64,000 nt of DNA from Mercurialis annua (taxonomy: Eukaryota > Streptophyta > Magnoliopsida > Malpighiales > Euphorbiaceae), in NCBI RefSeq assembly GCF_937616625.2, contig NC_065573.1:8075001-8139000 (forward strand). Reading direction: 5' to 3'. A model generated the notes under the pieces. The model had not been told where the DNA came from. It made no database searches and saw only the letters and a list, made by a program, of their open reading frames with translations. The position numbers and the translations under genes are program-made. How positions within the stretch are numbered: the first letter of the stretch is position 1; every line of letters begins with the position of its first letter. Below are positions 22,124 to 34,260 of this stretch, one piece after another.

Positions 22124-22280
22124 GTACCCCCTCCGCAGGTCTAAAGCTGGTCTCAAACGAGACCAGCAAAAAGGCCTTCGTTCTCGTTCGAGAACCGAGT
22201 TCTCGTTCGAGAACCGAGTTCTCGAACGAGAACAGAGCCTTTTTGCTTTGAGACCAGCTTTAGACCTGCGGAGGGGGTAC
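22124..22280. repeat. Inverted duplication inside the A 5' LTR palindrome array
   Basis: A perfect 34-base inverted repeat, 22124-22157 against 22247-22280, with an 89-base spacer. A further 10 bases match (22166-22175 with 22237-22246) after an 8-base gap. Only this LTR copy has the right arm. The spacer has an extra tandem palindrome unit (ttctcgttcgagaaccgag). Confidence 0.9.
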
Positions 22281-22632
22281 GAGAATCGAGTTCTCGAACG
22301 AGAACAGAGCCTTTCAACACAGGTCTCGTTCGAGACCTGTGTTGGAACAAACGGTCCTTGGGCCAAATCTCTTGGTTCTCGTTCGAGAATCTGAGTTCTC
22401 GAACGAGAACACAAGATTTCAACACAGGTCTCGTTCAAGACCTGTGTTGGATTAAACGGGAATTGGCTTGAGCCAATTCCCTTGGGCCGAAAATGATGAT
22501 TTATTTTCTTGGGCCCAATATAATTAACCCAACCTCAAACCGACACGAAACGAGCTACCAAACCTAAAATTTTACATCGAAACACCACCGGAAACTCGTC
22601 GGAAATTATCAAAAATAATACGGGTTATTACA

Positions 22633-25450
22633 CGTTTACAAACACTACGAAATAAATCCAAACGTTTCACTTTTTTAGCAATGTAGACCAAACGTCTCCA
22701 AAGGTTACTAAACAAATCCAACCGTTTCACCTTTTTAGCAATTTATGCCAAACATTTACAAACGTTAAGAAACAAATCCAAGCGTTTCACCTTTTTAGCA
22801 ATTTAAGCCAAACATTTACAAACATTACGAAACAAATCTAAGCGTTTCACCTTTTTAGCCATTTGAGCCAAACGTATACAAACGTTACGACACAAATCGA
22901 AGAGTTTCACCTTTTTAGCAGTTTAAGCCAAACGTTAACAAGAGTTACGAAACAAATCCAAACATTTCACCTTTTTAGCGATTTAAGCCAAACGTTTACC
23001 TACGGTACGAAACAAAATCCAAACGTTTCAACTTTTTAGCGATTTAACCCAAACGTTTACAAACATTACGAAACAAATCCAAATCTTTTCCCTTTTTTGG
23101 GAATTAAGCCAAAGGTTTACAAACGTTACAAAACAAATCCAAAAGTTTCATCTTTTTTGCGATTTAAGCAAAACATTTATAAACGTTACGAAACAAATCC
23201 AAACGTTTCACCTTTTTAGTGATTTAACCCAAACGTTTACAAACATTACGAAACAAATCCACATGTTTCGCCTTTTTAGCAATTTAAGCCGAACGTTTAC
23301 AAACGTTACGAAACCAATGCAAACGTTTCCCCTTTTTAGCAATTTAACCAAAACGTTTACAAACGTTACGAAACAAAACCAAACGTTTAAAACGTTACGA
23401 AATAAATCAAAACGTTTCACATTTTTTGCGATTTAAGCCAAACCTTTACCAACGTTACGAAACAAAACCAAGTATTTCACCTTTTTAGCAATTTAAACAA
23501 AACGCTTACAAACGATTCAAAACATATCCAAGCGTTTCACCTTTATAGCAAATTAAGCTAAACGTTTACAAACGTTCCGAAACAAATCCAAGCGTTTCAC
23601 ATTTTTAGGAATTTAAGCCAAACGTTTACAAACGTTACAAAACTAATCAAAATGTTTCACCTTTTCAATGATTTAAGCCGAACGTTTACAAACGTTACGA
23701 AGCAAAACGAAACGTTTCACCTTTCAATTTAAACAAAAAGTATACAAACATTACGAAAAAAATCCAAACGTTTCCCTTTTTAGCGATTTAAGCCAAACGT
23801 TTAAAACGTTACGAAACAAATCCAAACTTGTCACCTTTTTATTGATTTAAGCCAAACGTTAGCCAAACGTTACAAATGGTACGAAACAAATCCAAAGTCT
23901 CCACCTTTTTAGCGATTTAAGCCAAACGTTTACAAACGCTACGAAATAAATCCAAACGTTTCACTTTTTTAGCAATGTAGGCCAAACATTTCCAAAGGTT
24001 ACGAAACAAATCCAACTGTTTCACCTTTTTAGCAATTTATGCCAAACGTTTACAAACGTTACGAAACAAATCCAAGCGTTTCACCTTTTTAGCAATTTAA
24101 GCCAAACATTTACAAACGTTACGACACAAATCTAAGCGTTTCACCTTTTTAGCCATTTGAGCCAAACGTAAACAAACGTTACGACACAAATCTAAGAGTT
24201 TCACCTTTTTAGCTATTTAAGCCAAACGTTAACAAATGTTACGAAACAAATCCAAACATTTCACCTTTTTAGCGATTTAAGCCAAACGTTTACCTACGGT
24301 ACGAAACGAAATCCAAATCAACTTTTTAGCGATTTAACCCAAACATTTACAAACATTACGAAACAAATCCAAATCTTTCCCCTTTTTTGGGAATTAAGCA
24401 AAACATTTATAAACGTTACGAAACAAATCCAAACGTTTCACCTTTTAAGCGATTTAACCCAAACGTTTACAAACATTACGAAAAAATCCACACGTTTTGC
24501 CTTTTTAGCAATTTAAGCCAAACGTTTACAAACGTTACTAAACCAATGCAAACGTTTCCTCTTTTTAGCAATTTAAGCAAAACGTTTACAAACATTACGA
24601 AAAAAAACCAAACGTTTAAAACGTTACGAAATAAATCAAAACGTTTCACAGTTTTTGCGATTTAAGCCAAACCTTTACCAACGTTACGAAACAAAACCAA
24701 GTGTTTCACCTTTTTAGCAATTTAACCAAAACGCTTACAAACGATACAAAACATATCCAAGCGTTTCACCTTTTTAGCAATTTAAGCCAAACGTTTACAA
24801 ACGTTCCGAAACAAATCCAAGCGTTTCACATTTTTAGGAATTTAAGCCAAACGTTTACAAACGTTACGAAACTAATCAAAATGTTTCACCTTTTCAGCGA
24901 TTTAAGCCGAACGTTTACAAACATTACGAAGCAAAACCAAACGTTTCACCTTTCAATTTAAACAAAAAGTATACAAACGTTACGAAAAAAATCCAAACGT
25001 TTCCCCTTTTTAGCGATTTAAGCCAAACGTTTAAAACGTTACGAAACAAATCCAAACGTGTCACCTTTTTAGCGATTTATGCAAAACGTTTACAGACATT
25101 ACGAAACAAATCCAAATGTTTCACCTTCGTAGCGATTGAAGCCAAACGTTTACAAACGTTACGAAACAAGTCCAAACGTTTAACATTTTTAGCAATTTAA
25201 GCCAAACGTTTACAAATGTTACGAAAGAAAACCAAGTGTTTCACCTTTTTAGCAATTTAAGCCAAACGTTTACAAACGTAACAAAACAAATCCAAGCGTT
25301 TCACCTTTTTAGCAATTTAAGCCAAACGTTTACAAACGTTACGAAACAAATCCAAACATTTTAACTTTTTAGCGAATTAAGCCAAACGTTTACAACGGTA
25401 CGAAACAAATCCAAACGTTCCGCCTTTTTAGCGATTTAAGCCAAACGTTT
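22633..25450. repeat. 60-bp satellite array, segment 1
   Basis: Tandem 60-base monomers with a core like caaatccaaacgtttcacct and tttttagcaatttaagccaa, then acgtttacaaacgttacgaa. Includes two higher-order units beginning at 22633 and 23927 (marked by cacttttttagcaatgtagg). Flanked by A on the left and B on the right, each next to CGTTT. No gene; ORFs here are artefacts of a 60-base (20-codon) period. Confidence 0.95.
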
Positions 25451-28450
25451 TGTCACGACCCATTTTCATGAATCGCGACTGTCGCTAGGGTATGGGTAAT
25501 GTAGTACCAAAACCCGTAGCTAACCTTTCAATTAACATACAAACACATAAACCTGCAGAAAACCAATGCTCGGTGGCAACCGAGACTTCAGCCTAAATCT
25601 AGCAGTTATAATATTCATCAATTAAAATATAACATGCTTTCCAATACTGGGTTGTAAATAGGCATAGCATAAATAATCCTAAATAATCATATAACATGCC
25701 AAAGCAATATAACTAGTCGGACCAATCCGACAAACAACTGTAATAATAATAAAGACGTCTAGTCAACTACTGCGGTCTAAGAATAAAATACTTTGATAGT
25801 TCTACTAAAATAAATGTAACCTCCGAGGAAACGTAAATGCGAATATCACCCGACTCTCTCAGATCATAACCCTGGGAAAAATTGGGAAAACAACGGGTTC
25901 AGATATACTGAGATGAGTTTATACCACTATCTACATTTATTAAGTGGAAAACCTTTAAATCCGTTTAAAACATTTAATAATGATATTACGAATAATAGTT
26001 GGAACCCTAATCCACAATTCTAAATAAATAACACAATCCAATAGGCCTGGTCCAGAGAGCTGAGCTACACCGAGTTACCACTGACCACACTTTATCATAT
26101 CCAGATTCCCGAGAGCTGTGCTACACCGAGTTACTTTATTTGGTCCCGAGAGCTATGCTCACACCGAGTTACCATATTTCCATAATTACCTTACTCAGAT
26201 CATTACCGGTGCGCACGCAGTCCTAATGATGCCCATTAGGTAGCATGTTCCAACTAAGAGCCATAATATAAAAACAGTTCGCAATATATGTACAATATAT
26301 ATATATTTAATATTAAAATAACAATTTACTTAATAAAGCGGTAAATAGTTATTACAAACTCACTGCTTGCTAATCCACATGATAACCGGCAAGCAACTAA
26401 TCCTGGTTCGCCTCTGAAGCACGAACAGTAGATGGGTCTAGACAAATAAAATAATTATTAAAAACAGACCGTAACTCTAGAGAGTACTAGACACCACATA
26501 GGACTAGCACAAATAACACGTCGGAATTAAATAATCCAGAACAACACAACAATACCCAAAAGGTAACAATGCACAATTATTACAAGTCTCTGAGTTCTCG
26601 CTTAAAATCCGATTTACAAATATTATTTAATAATCATTAAATAATAATTAATTTCCAAATAGTGGGTTAGCCGAGTTACCAATAACTACCAAGCTAACCT
26701 CACTTGTCGGGTGACCCAAGTGTAACCCGACCCAAACGTTTATCAAATATAAACCCGAGTTTATATTTATAAAATAATTCGATAAAATAATAATCCATTT
26801 TAAAAGCAGAACTCAATAACTTCAATTCCAAGTAACCCAAGTTACAACCCAAAAATCTAACCATTTTAAGTTTATAAAAGTTTAGGGACTAAACTGTACT
26901 TTAGCCAATTAGGGACTAAATTGCACTTTAGCCAATTTGATATTTAAAATCAAATTAATTACCTTTGTTTATAATTAATACAAAATATAAAGTTACTAAT
27001 CAAAAACTTACCTAAATAAGTTATAAAAACGCTCAGGGGCTAAATTGCAATTTAGCCATTTAAATTTCAAAACCCAAAATAATTCCCCGAGTAATTATAT
27101 CAACTTAATTATGACTTATAAGTTTACCAATCATAATCAAAACATTCGCAAAGGTTATTATTGAAATAAATGTCACGGGTTAACTTAAGGGTTTAATTGT
27201 TTTAACCAAAACACTTTGGTGATCAAACTGAGCAATTGGCCATCCTTTCCAATTAAAAACCCATCAACCCGCCAAGCCTAAGAATCATAAGGCAAATCTC
27301 CATTTTCTTTTCCTAGCAACTGCATACTTTTAAATCAAGAACTCAACTCCCAAAACTTAATCAATTAATCAAGATTACAATCAATCCATATCATTAATCA
27401 TAATCTAACAATAACTCAAATCACAAATCATTGAAGCAGTGACAAGACGAACACAGAAATACGTCCATGGAGCCGAGATTGAATACCATAAACACAAAAC
27501 CGAAACAAATGTTTTAATTAATTAACAACTAACATGCCGAGCTATTCTTGATCACTGACATAACAAAATCATAGCCAAACAAAGCAAATCCAATCGGCAG
27601 TAGCGGATCGTCATGAAAACAGACCATACAAGTTAAGTACGGAAACCGTACGGCGATTGGAACAAGGTCGATTACATACCGTTCAACAAAAACGAGATGG
27701 GGGAACGTAGAGAATCGAGTCTACAATCTCTGGGATCAAACGATTCGGATTTCGATCAAGAAACGAAAGAGAACGAATCAATTTACTGAATGTTGTTCAT
27801 AAGCGAAAATCTAAAATCAAAAGAATAACACCACTTACCGGGGCAGCAGGTTTGAGTGATGATTCCGGCTTCATTTCTCAGAGAATGAACAAAGGAATGG
27901 AGGCTAGGGTTTGTCTGCCGTATGGGGAAAAGGTTAGGGTAAAAAGTTACGTATTTAAAGGCTTCGGAAAAAGAAATAATGAAGCCCGAAAGTACCCCCT
28001 CCGCAGGTCTAAAGCTGGTCTCAAACGAGACCAGCAAAAAGGCCTTGGTTCTCGTTCGAGAACCGAGTTCTCCAACGAGAACAGAGCCTTTCAACAAAGG
28101 TCTCGTTCGAGACCTGTGTTGGAACAAACGGCCCTTGGGCCAAATCTCTTGGTTCTCGTTCGAGAATCTGAGTTCTCAAACGAGAACACAAGATTTCAAC
28201 ACAGGTCTCGTTATTCTCGAACGAGAACACAAGATTTCAACAGAGGTCTCGTTCGAGACCTGTGTTGGATCAAACGGGAATTGGCTTGAGCCAATTCCCT
28301 TGGGCCGAAAATGATGATTTGGTTTCTTGGGCCCAATATAATTAACCCAACCTCAAACCGACACGAAATTAGCTACCAAACCTAAAATTTTACATCGAAA
28401 CACCATCAGAAACTCGTCGGAAATTATCAAAAATTATACGGGTTATTACA
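25451..28450 (-). repeat. Element B 3' LTR, complete (3000 bp)
   Basis: Complete uninterrupted A-family LTR: plus strand TGTCACGACCC at 25451 to GGGTTATTACA at 28450. The palindrome array is at about 28015-28305, with a private duplication of roughly 45 bases at 28210-28262. Shares the A 3'-LTR diagnostic bases (aaataaatgtcacggg about 27164, tagcaactgc 27314, aaattgcaattt about 27051, ccatcagaaa 28404). Confidence 0.93.
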
Positions 28451-28593
28451 TTCTCCCCAACTAATTATAAATTCATCCTCGAATTAACTCGATTAACAAT
28501 TAACACCAGAACAACACATAACACAAGTCAAATCATAAAAATCACAGAAAATCAAGATATCGTACCTCACGGAAAAAGAAAAGGATAGCAATT

Positions 28594-29652
28594 TCACATA
28601 TCAGACTCGGTCTCCCAAGTGCACTCCTCAACAGAATGATTTCGCCAGAGAACTTTGACCATTGGAATCTCCTTGTTCCGCAATTTACGCACTTGCGTAT
28701 CTACAATCTCAACTGGCTGTTTCTCATAGGACAGCTCCTGGTCAATCTCAACACTCTGAGGCACAATCACGTGCGATGGATCAGAAATACATTTCCTCAA
28801 CATGGAAATGTGAAACACGGGATGCACTAAAGACATGTGTGGCGGCAGGACCAGACGATAAGCCACAGCTCCAATCCTCTCTGAAATTTGGTAAGGACCA
28901 ATATACCTCGGTGCCAACTTTCCCTTGACACCAAAATGAACCACGCCTTTCATAGGCGAAACCCAAAGAAACACGAAATCACCAACATGAAACCCAATAT
29001 CTTTTCTTTTCGGATCAGCATAACTCTTATGCCGACTAAAGGCAGTCTCTAACCTTCGTTTGATCAATGGTACCTTCTCTGAGGTAATCTGAATAATCTC
29101 TGCACCTGAGAGTTTACGCTCTCCAACCTCCTCCCAACAGATAGGAGATCTACACTTGCGTTCGTACAAAGCCTCATACGGCGCCATCTCGATACTCGCG
29201 TGGTAACTGTTGTTGTAAGAAAACTCAATCAATGGCAGATGAGTATCCCAGCTACCCTGAAAATCAAGAACACACATCCTCAGCATATCCTCCAACGTCT
29301 GAATAGTCCTCTCAGACTGACCGTCAGTCTGAGGATGAAAAGCTGTACTGAAATCCAACCGAGAACCCAAGGATTCCTGTAACGCTTTCCAGAACCTCGA
29401 AGTAAACACAGAACCTCTGTCTGACACAATAGAAACCGGTACACCATGTAAACTGACAATCATGTCGATGTACAACTGAGCCAACCTCGAAGCAGTATAC
29501 GAAACCTTAATCGGAAGGAAATGAGCTGACTTGGTCATACGGTCAACTATCACCCAGATGGAATCGTATCCCTGTGTAGTACGTGGTAAACCAACCACAA
29601 GATCCATGGCAATTCGCTCCCACTTCCACTCTGGAATAAGTAGTGGTTGCAA
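28594..29652 (-). pseudogene. pol: Element B pol: integrase core, GPY/F and chromodomain
   Basis: The longest uninterrupted integrase frame of the three copies (352 residues). [16 protein letters not shown] gives the first Asp, [12 protein letters not shown] the second, and [10 protein letters not shown] the Glu, so the catalytic triad is complete. [17 protein letters not shown] is the GPY/F block, and [19 protein letters not shown] to [12 protein letters not shown] the chromodomain. A nonsense codon right after SDM (28594-28596) removes the last few residues. Upstream it is cut off from RT by stops at about 29669 and 29746. Confidence 0.88.
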
Positions 29653-29745
29653 ATAGCCAAAAGGTCTCTAATGCTCCAACTTCACCTGCTGGCAAGTCAG
29701 ACACTTAGAAACATACTCGGCGACATCCTTCTTCATCCCGCTCCA

Positions 29746-31368
29746 CTAGTAGGTACCATTAAGATCATGGTACATCTTAGTAGAACCCGGATGAACACTA
29801 TAAGCAGACTTGTGCGTTTCCTCCAGAATCTGTCCATGTTGCATCAGCACACAACCCAAACCAATACGAGACGCATCACAATACACTGTGAAACCGTCAA
29901 TGCCACAAGGCAATGCCAAAACCGGAGCGGTAGTCAAAATCTCCTTTAGCTTCTCAAAGCTCGCCTCGCACTTGTCAGTCCACTCAAACTTAACACCCTT
30001 CTGGGTCAATTTAGTCAACAGTGCAGATATTCTGGAGAAATCTTGCACGAACCGATGATAGTAGCCAGCTAAACCCAGAAAACTCCTAATCTCGGTAACT
30101 GACCTCGGCCTTTGCCAATCCATAACCGCCTCAATCTTCTTCGGATCAACCTTGATCCCATCTTTCGACACCACATGTCCTAGAAAGGTAACCTGATCCA
30201 ACCAGAACTCACATTTTGAGAACTTAGCATACAACTGATGCTCACGCAAGGTCTGTAGTATAGTCCTCAAATGATAAGCATGCTCCTCCTCACTCCGAGA
30301 ATAGATCAAAATGTAATCAATGAAAACGATAACGAATTGATCTAAAAACGGCTTGAACACTCTGTTCATCATATCCATAAATGCTGCTGGTGCGTTCGTC
30401 AGACCAAAGGACATAACCAAAAACTCAAAATGTCCATACCGCGTCCGAAAAGCGGTCTTAGGCACATTTTCATCGCGGATCCGGAGTTGATGATACCTAG
30501 ACCTCAAATCAATCTTGGAAAAACACTTCGCACCTTGCAACTGGTCAAACAAATCATCGATGCGAGGAAGAGGATATTTGTTCTTAACAGTAGCCTTGTT
30601 CAACTGTCTGTAGTCGATACACAGTCGAAAGGAACCGTCTTTCTTCTTCACAAACACAACTGGAGCACCCCACGGAGAAGTACTCGGTCTGATGGATCCA
30701 CTATCCAACAATTCTTGTAACTGGTCCTTCAACTCCGCAGGAGCCATCCGATACGGCGGTATCAAAATCGGAGCTGTACCAGAAACCACATCAATGCAAA
30801 ACTCAATCTCATGGTCAGGTGGTAATCCAGGCAATTCCTCTGGAAACACATCAGTGAACTCATTCACTATCGGAACACTATGCATATCACCACTATCAGT
30901 CTCCAAATCATGAACCACAGCAAGAAAACCCTGACAACGCTTGCCTAACATCCGCTTCGCCTTGATGGCGGAAATCAGATTCTTAAGTGTCTCCGCCTTT
31001 TCTCCCTGAAAGGAAAAAGGTAGATCACCTGGAATCCAAAACTCGAATGACTTCCCCCGACAGTCAATAGAAGCAAAGTGGCGTGACAACCAATCCATCC
31101 CCAAGATGACATCAAAAGAAAGAACGTCAAGCACAATCAAATCAGCACATAATTCTCTACCCTGAATAACCACTGGACAAGAAGGATAAACGACATCCAC
31201 TTCTACACCTTCAGACATAGGTGTAGACACAGCTAGAGGTTCACTCAAAGTAGATGGTGTAATACCCAATTTCCCAGCAAAGCAAGTAGACTCAAAAGAA
31301 TGGGTTGCACCCGCATCAAATAATACCAAAGCACTAGTAAAAGAAATCGGAATGGTACCTTGCACCAC
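29746..31368 (-). pseudogene. pol: Element B pol: protease and RT fused to integrase finger, RNase H deleted
   Basis: 540-residue frame. Protease: [12 protein letters not shown] and [49 protein letters not shown], then the active-site box reads FIDYILIYS, so the second catalytic Asp of FIDD is Tyr. After [11 protein letters not shown] the frame jumps in phase to [21 protein letters not shown], i.e. 588 bases (196 codons in C, covering RNase H) are missing at a 3-base CTG microhomology (about 29831-29833). Ends at a stop inside the integrase YWW motif. Confidence 0.88.
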
Positions 31369-31389
31369 AGCGTTTGATGCACGCGCATC

Positions 31390-32319
31390 CTAAGGAGTAA
31401 GTGCGAACACTCTAGCCTGACCCTGCGGCTGCTGGTGCGAACTCTGCCTAGTACCATAACTATTGGAACCTCTTCCACCGTTACCACGGCCACCAAAACC
31501 TCTGCCACCAAAACCATGGCCCCGCTGGCCATCAAAAGATGCTGCAGGTTGAGAGTACCCTACAGACTGTGTAAACGCAGGTCTCTGCTGCTGGTAAGAC
31601 GACTGCGCCACACTGAAGTTAGACATCTGCTGCCCAGATGTCGGACACTCCCTGGAGAAATGACCCGGCTGGCCACAAGAGAAACAACCTCCAGGAGCTA
31701 ACTGGCACTGTCCATAGTGACTGCGTCTGCAATTCTGGCAGAACGGAATGTTCGATCCACCACTGTACCCGCGTCCTGAACCACGGTTACTCCCACTGCT
31801 ACTAGAACTGTACGGAGAACTCCTAGTACTATGCCTCCCCTTGTTGTGCGTACGGAGACTCCCCCTATTGGCCTAAGAAGAGCCATTGTAGTAGTTTCCA
31901 CTACCGTGCTGTGCTGGGGCCTGCTGCCCCCCACTAGGAAGATCACTCTTTCCCTTCTGATTCTGGAAAGGGTTAGAGATCGTCCCAATCTGAATCAATG
32001 AATTCTCCATCCGTCTAGCACTATCCACTACTCGAGCGAACTCCATGTCTGTCCCTATCAGCAAGGGAAGAAATTCCGAGCCTAAACGCCTAACATAGTG
32101 GTCGTTCACTCGCCCTCGATCACCCTGTAGATCTGTCGCACTGTAGTGTAGTCTGTCACTGATCTATCCCCTTTCTTCAAATTTAGCAGCTTTTCTCTGA
32201 AATACTCAGTAACAGAGAAGGGTAGATAGTAACCTCTGAACCTGTTCACAAACTCAGCCCAAGTCAATGTAGCCATCTCTGGCCAGATGTTATCGCGAAA
32301 CAAGTCCTTAGCTGGACCC
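31390..32319 (-). pseudogene. gag: Element B gag, C-terminal half with zinc knuckle
   Basis: Contains, right to left, FRDNIWPEMATLTWAEFVNRFRGYYLPF, KKGDRSVTDYTT, the LGSEFLPLLIG segment and SDLPSGG, then a premature stop near 31873 in a Ser/Gly-rich region. The CCHC knuckle (about 31640-31690) and linker follow. A deletion near 32140 removes EFVRLGRF of the other copies and shifts the frame. A stop at about 31390 separates it from protease. The right edge is the E insertion. Confidence 0.82.
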
Positions 32320-32869
32320 TGTTGGGTTTTCTAGGTTCATAACGCAGCGGAATTTCAAATTTTTTATCTAAAACCCAAACCAAGATCCATGTAATTCGAA
32401 TAAATAGATTAACTACAGAATTTAATACTTACTTGTATGTCGAATTCAACAGCAATGTAGGAAGGGAGGAGGTGGTTCACTTTGGTGATACCTGGCCTCG
32501 GATCAGAAACGCCTCCAAAAGAATGCGTTCCACACGAACAGACCTTAGCCAAAACTAGTGCTTGTGTGCTAGCACTATTGCTTCACAAGCAATTTCGAAT
32601 TTTTAGTGATTTAGTGAATAATAAATTTCGTGATTCTCAAACCAATTGCTTAATGTGTATTTATAGTGATACAACAACACTAGGGTTTGAGACAAATTCG
32701 AATTTCAATCTCATTGCAATTCTTACAAGTTTATGTTTATCAAAAACTCCTTTTTGATAATCATCCATATATATTAATTATTATATTTATTATCTTAAAA
32801 ATAATAAATTAAGGAAAACACTTATCCTTAATTTCGAATTAATATATATTTATTAATATATATATTACG

Positions 32870-32937
<68 letters not shown>

Positions 32938-33875
32938 TCACTTAATCACATTGGGCTTGTACAACCCATAACTGTTTTGGGCCTGTTCTTAGTGTGCGAC
33001 CCTGTAGGTTCATATAACGTTGGCAGTAGGCCCGAAATCCCTATTTCAGCCCACAAGTCATAAGTGGCCTCTAGCAAGACATTATGACTACCCAAGTTAT
33101 ACGAATATCGACAATCCGATTTAACCATTTACAATAATATTTTAATCCCTTTGTCTCTCGATATCCAGATTGAATATAAGGCATAGTCCTGTCATTCTTA
33201 TAATATTCAATCATTAGTTTCTTGACTCTAAGTAGACTAAAATTGATAACTCTTTATCAATTCATTTAGCATGGCCATGCATTTTCTTCAGTATATCTTC
33301 TTCAAGGGGCCCATAGATATCTTACTCAAATAAATGAGGAACAAATTCCTTCTCAGTCACTCACATTTCTCACATAGTTACTTTCATATCCAATGACAAT
33401 CTATTCCATTATCCTGTTAAAGATAATGTAAGACTGTATCAAAATATGAAATAGCTATGTACAAATCCATGATGATTTCAAGGTCAAAGGATTATACTAA
33501 TAGAACTGTAATGAGAATTACTTATGACAGTGATCTATGTAGTATTCTCATAGTGGGTCATCCAGTGCCTTATTTCTCAAATAGCACCTATGATTTGACT
33601 TAATATCTAATATACATGATTAGTAAAACATAATCATCAGTCAACATCATATAGTCTCAATGTTCTATTAAGACTAGGGATAGATGGTATATAATTTTTT
33701 TATAAAACCTAAGGGTTCTACTATCAAGTCACATACTTGATGACCTTAGAAAGAATTAACCATTCAAGTATTATAATCATTAATATAAAATGATAAAAAC
33801 TACCAATCAATAAATAACAAAATGATAAAGTCAAAACATGGTCAAACATGATTGACCTAGTGCATATCACTAACA
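32320..33875 (-). repeat. Element E 3' LTR (1556 bp)
   Basis: Plus strand tgttgggttt ... cactaaca, i.e. TG...CA, abutting a purine tract on the minus strand (gcaagtgggagat). Contains a (TA)n microsatellite at about 32873-32932. No gene. Small ORFs in it are shadows. Confidence 0.88.
32873..32932. repeat. (TA)n microsatellite
   Basis: About 30 uninterrupted TA dinucleotides within the E LTR. Likely length-variable. Confidence 0.95.
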
Positions 33876-33889
33876 ATCTCCCACTTGCA

Positions 33890-34260
33890 CTAGGCCCAAT
33901 CTACATTAAATCTAATTCCCATGGACCTAGTATGACTCTCATGCTTAGGCTGTGGAAGAGCCTTAGTTAGCGGATCAGCAACATTATCATTTGTCGAAAC
34001 TCTGCATATCTTCACGTCTCCTCTCTCAAAGATTTCTCGAATGAGATGATAACGTCTAAGTATGTGTTTGGATCGCTGATGTGATCTGGGCTCCTTTGCT
34101 TGTACTATGGCCCCATTGTTATCACATAACAAGTTCACTGGATTGGATATACTAGGAACAACTCCTAATCCAGTTATGAACTTCTTGATCCAAACAGCCT
34201 CCTTAGCTGCGTCTGAAGCAGCTATATACTCAGCTTATGTTGTAGAATCAGCAACGGTGT
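33890..34260 (-). pseudogene. pol: Element E pol: end of RNase H
   Basis: Continues the RNase H reading past a nonsense codon at about 34237 that interrupts the ADSTT/AEYIAA motif. Conserved tail: NLLCDNNGAIVQAKEPRSHQ, KHILRRYHLIREI, NVADPLTKALP. Ends 15 bases from the polypurine tract, close to the usual end of copia pol. Confidence 0.85.

Larger units (their letters stand above)
4041..22632 (-). mobile_element. Element A: Ty3/gypsy chromovirus, degenerate, with nested inserts
   Basis: Minus-strand chromovirus: 3' LTR (partial, 4041-6000), polypurine tract, internal region 6001-11356 with broken gag-pol, initiator-Met-type primer site, 5' LTR 11357-22632. The 5' LTR holds element D (12375-20309) and a MITE (20826-21109). 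With these removed it is about 3.05 kb, close to the 3.0-kb intact copy at 25451-28450. The right end is followed by CGTTT and 60-bp satellite. The left end is outside the window because X interrupts the 3' LTR. Confidence 0.9.
20310..22632 (-). repeat. Element A 5' LTR, part 2 (5' end of the LTR)
   Basis: Continuation of the A LTR after D, ending TGTAATAACCCG on the minus strand at 22632. Contains the MITE at 20826-21109 and an expanded palindrome array (22124-22480). No gene. It carries the 5'-LTR-type diagnostic bases (gaaacaaatgtcacggttt at about 21295, tagctactgc at about 21447, aaattgtaattt at about 21174, caccaccgga at 22581). Confidence 0.9.

Noticed and set aside
22633..25450. CRISPR-like regular spacing of repeats
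   Set aside because: Monomers are contiguous with no unique spacers and the context is eukaryotic. It is a satellite.
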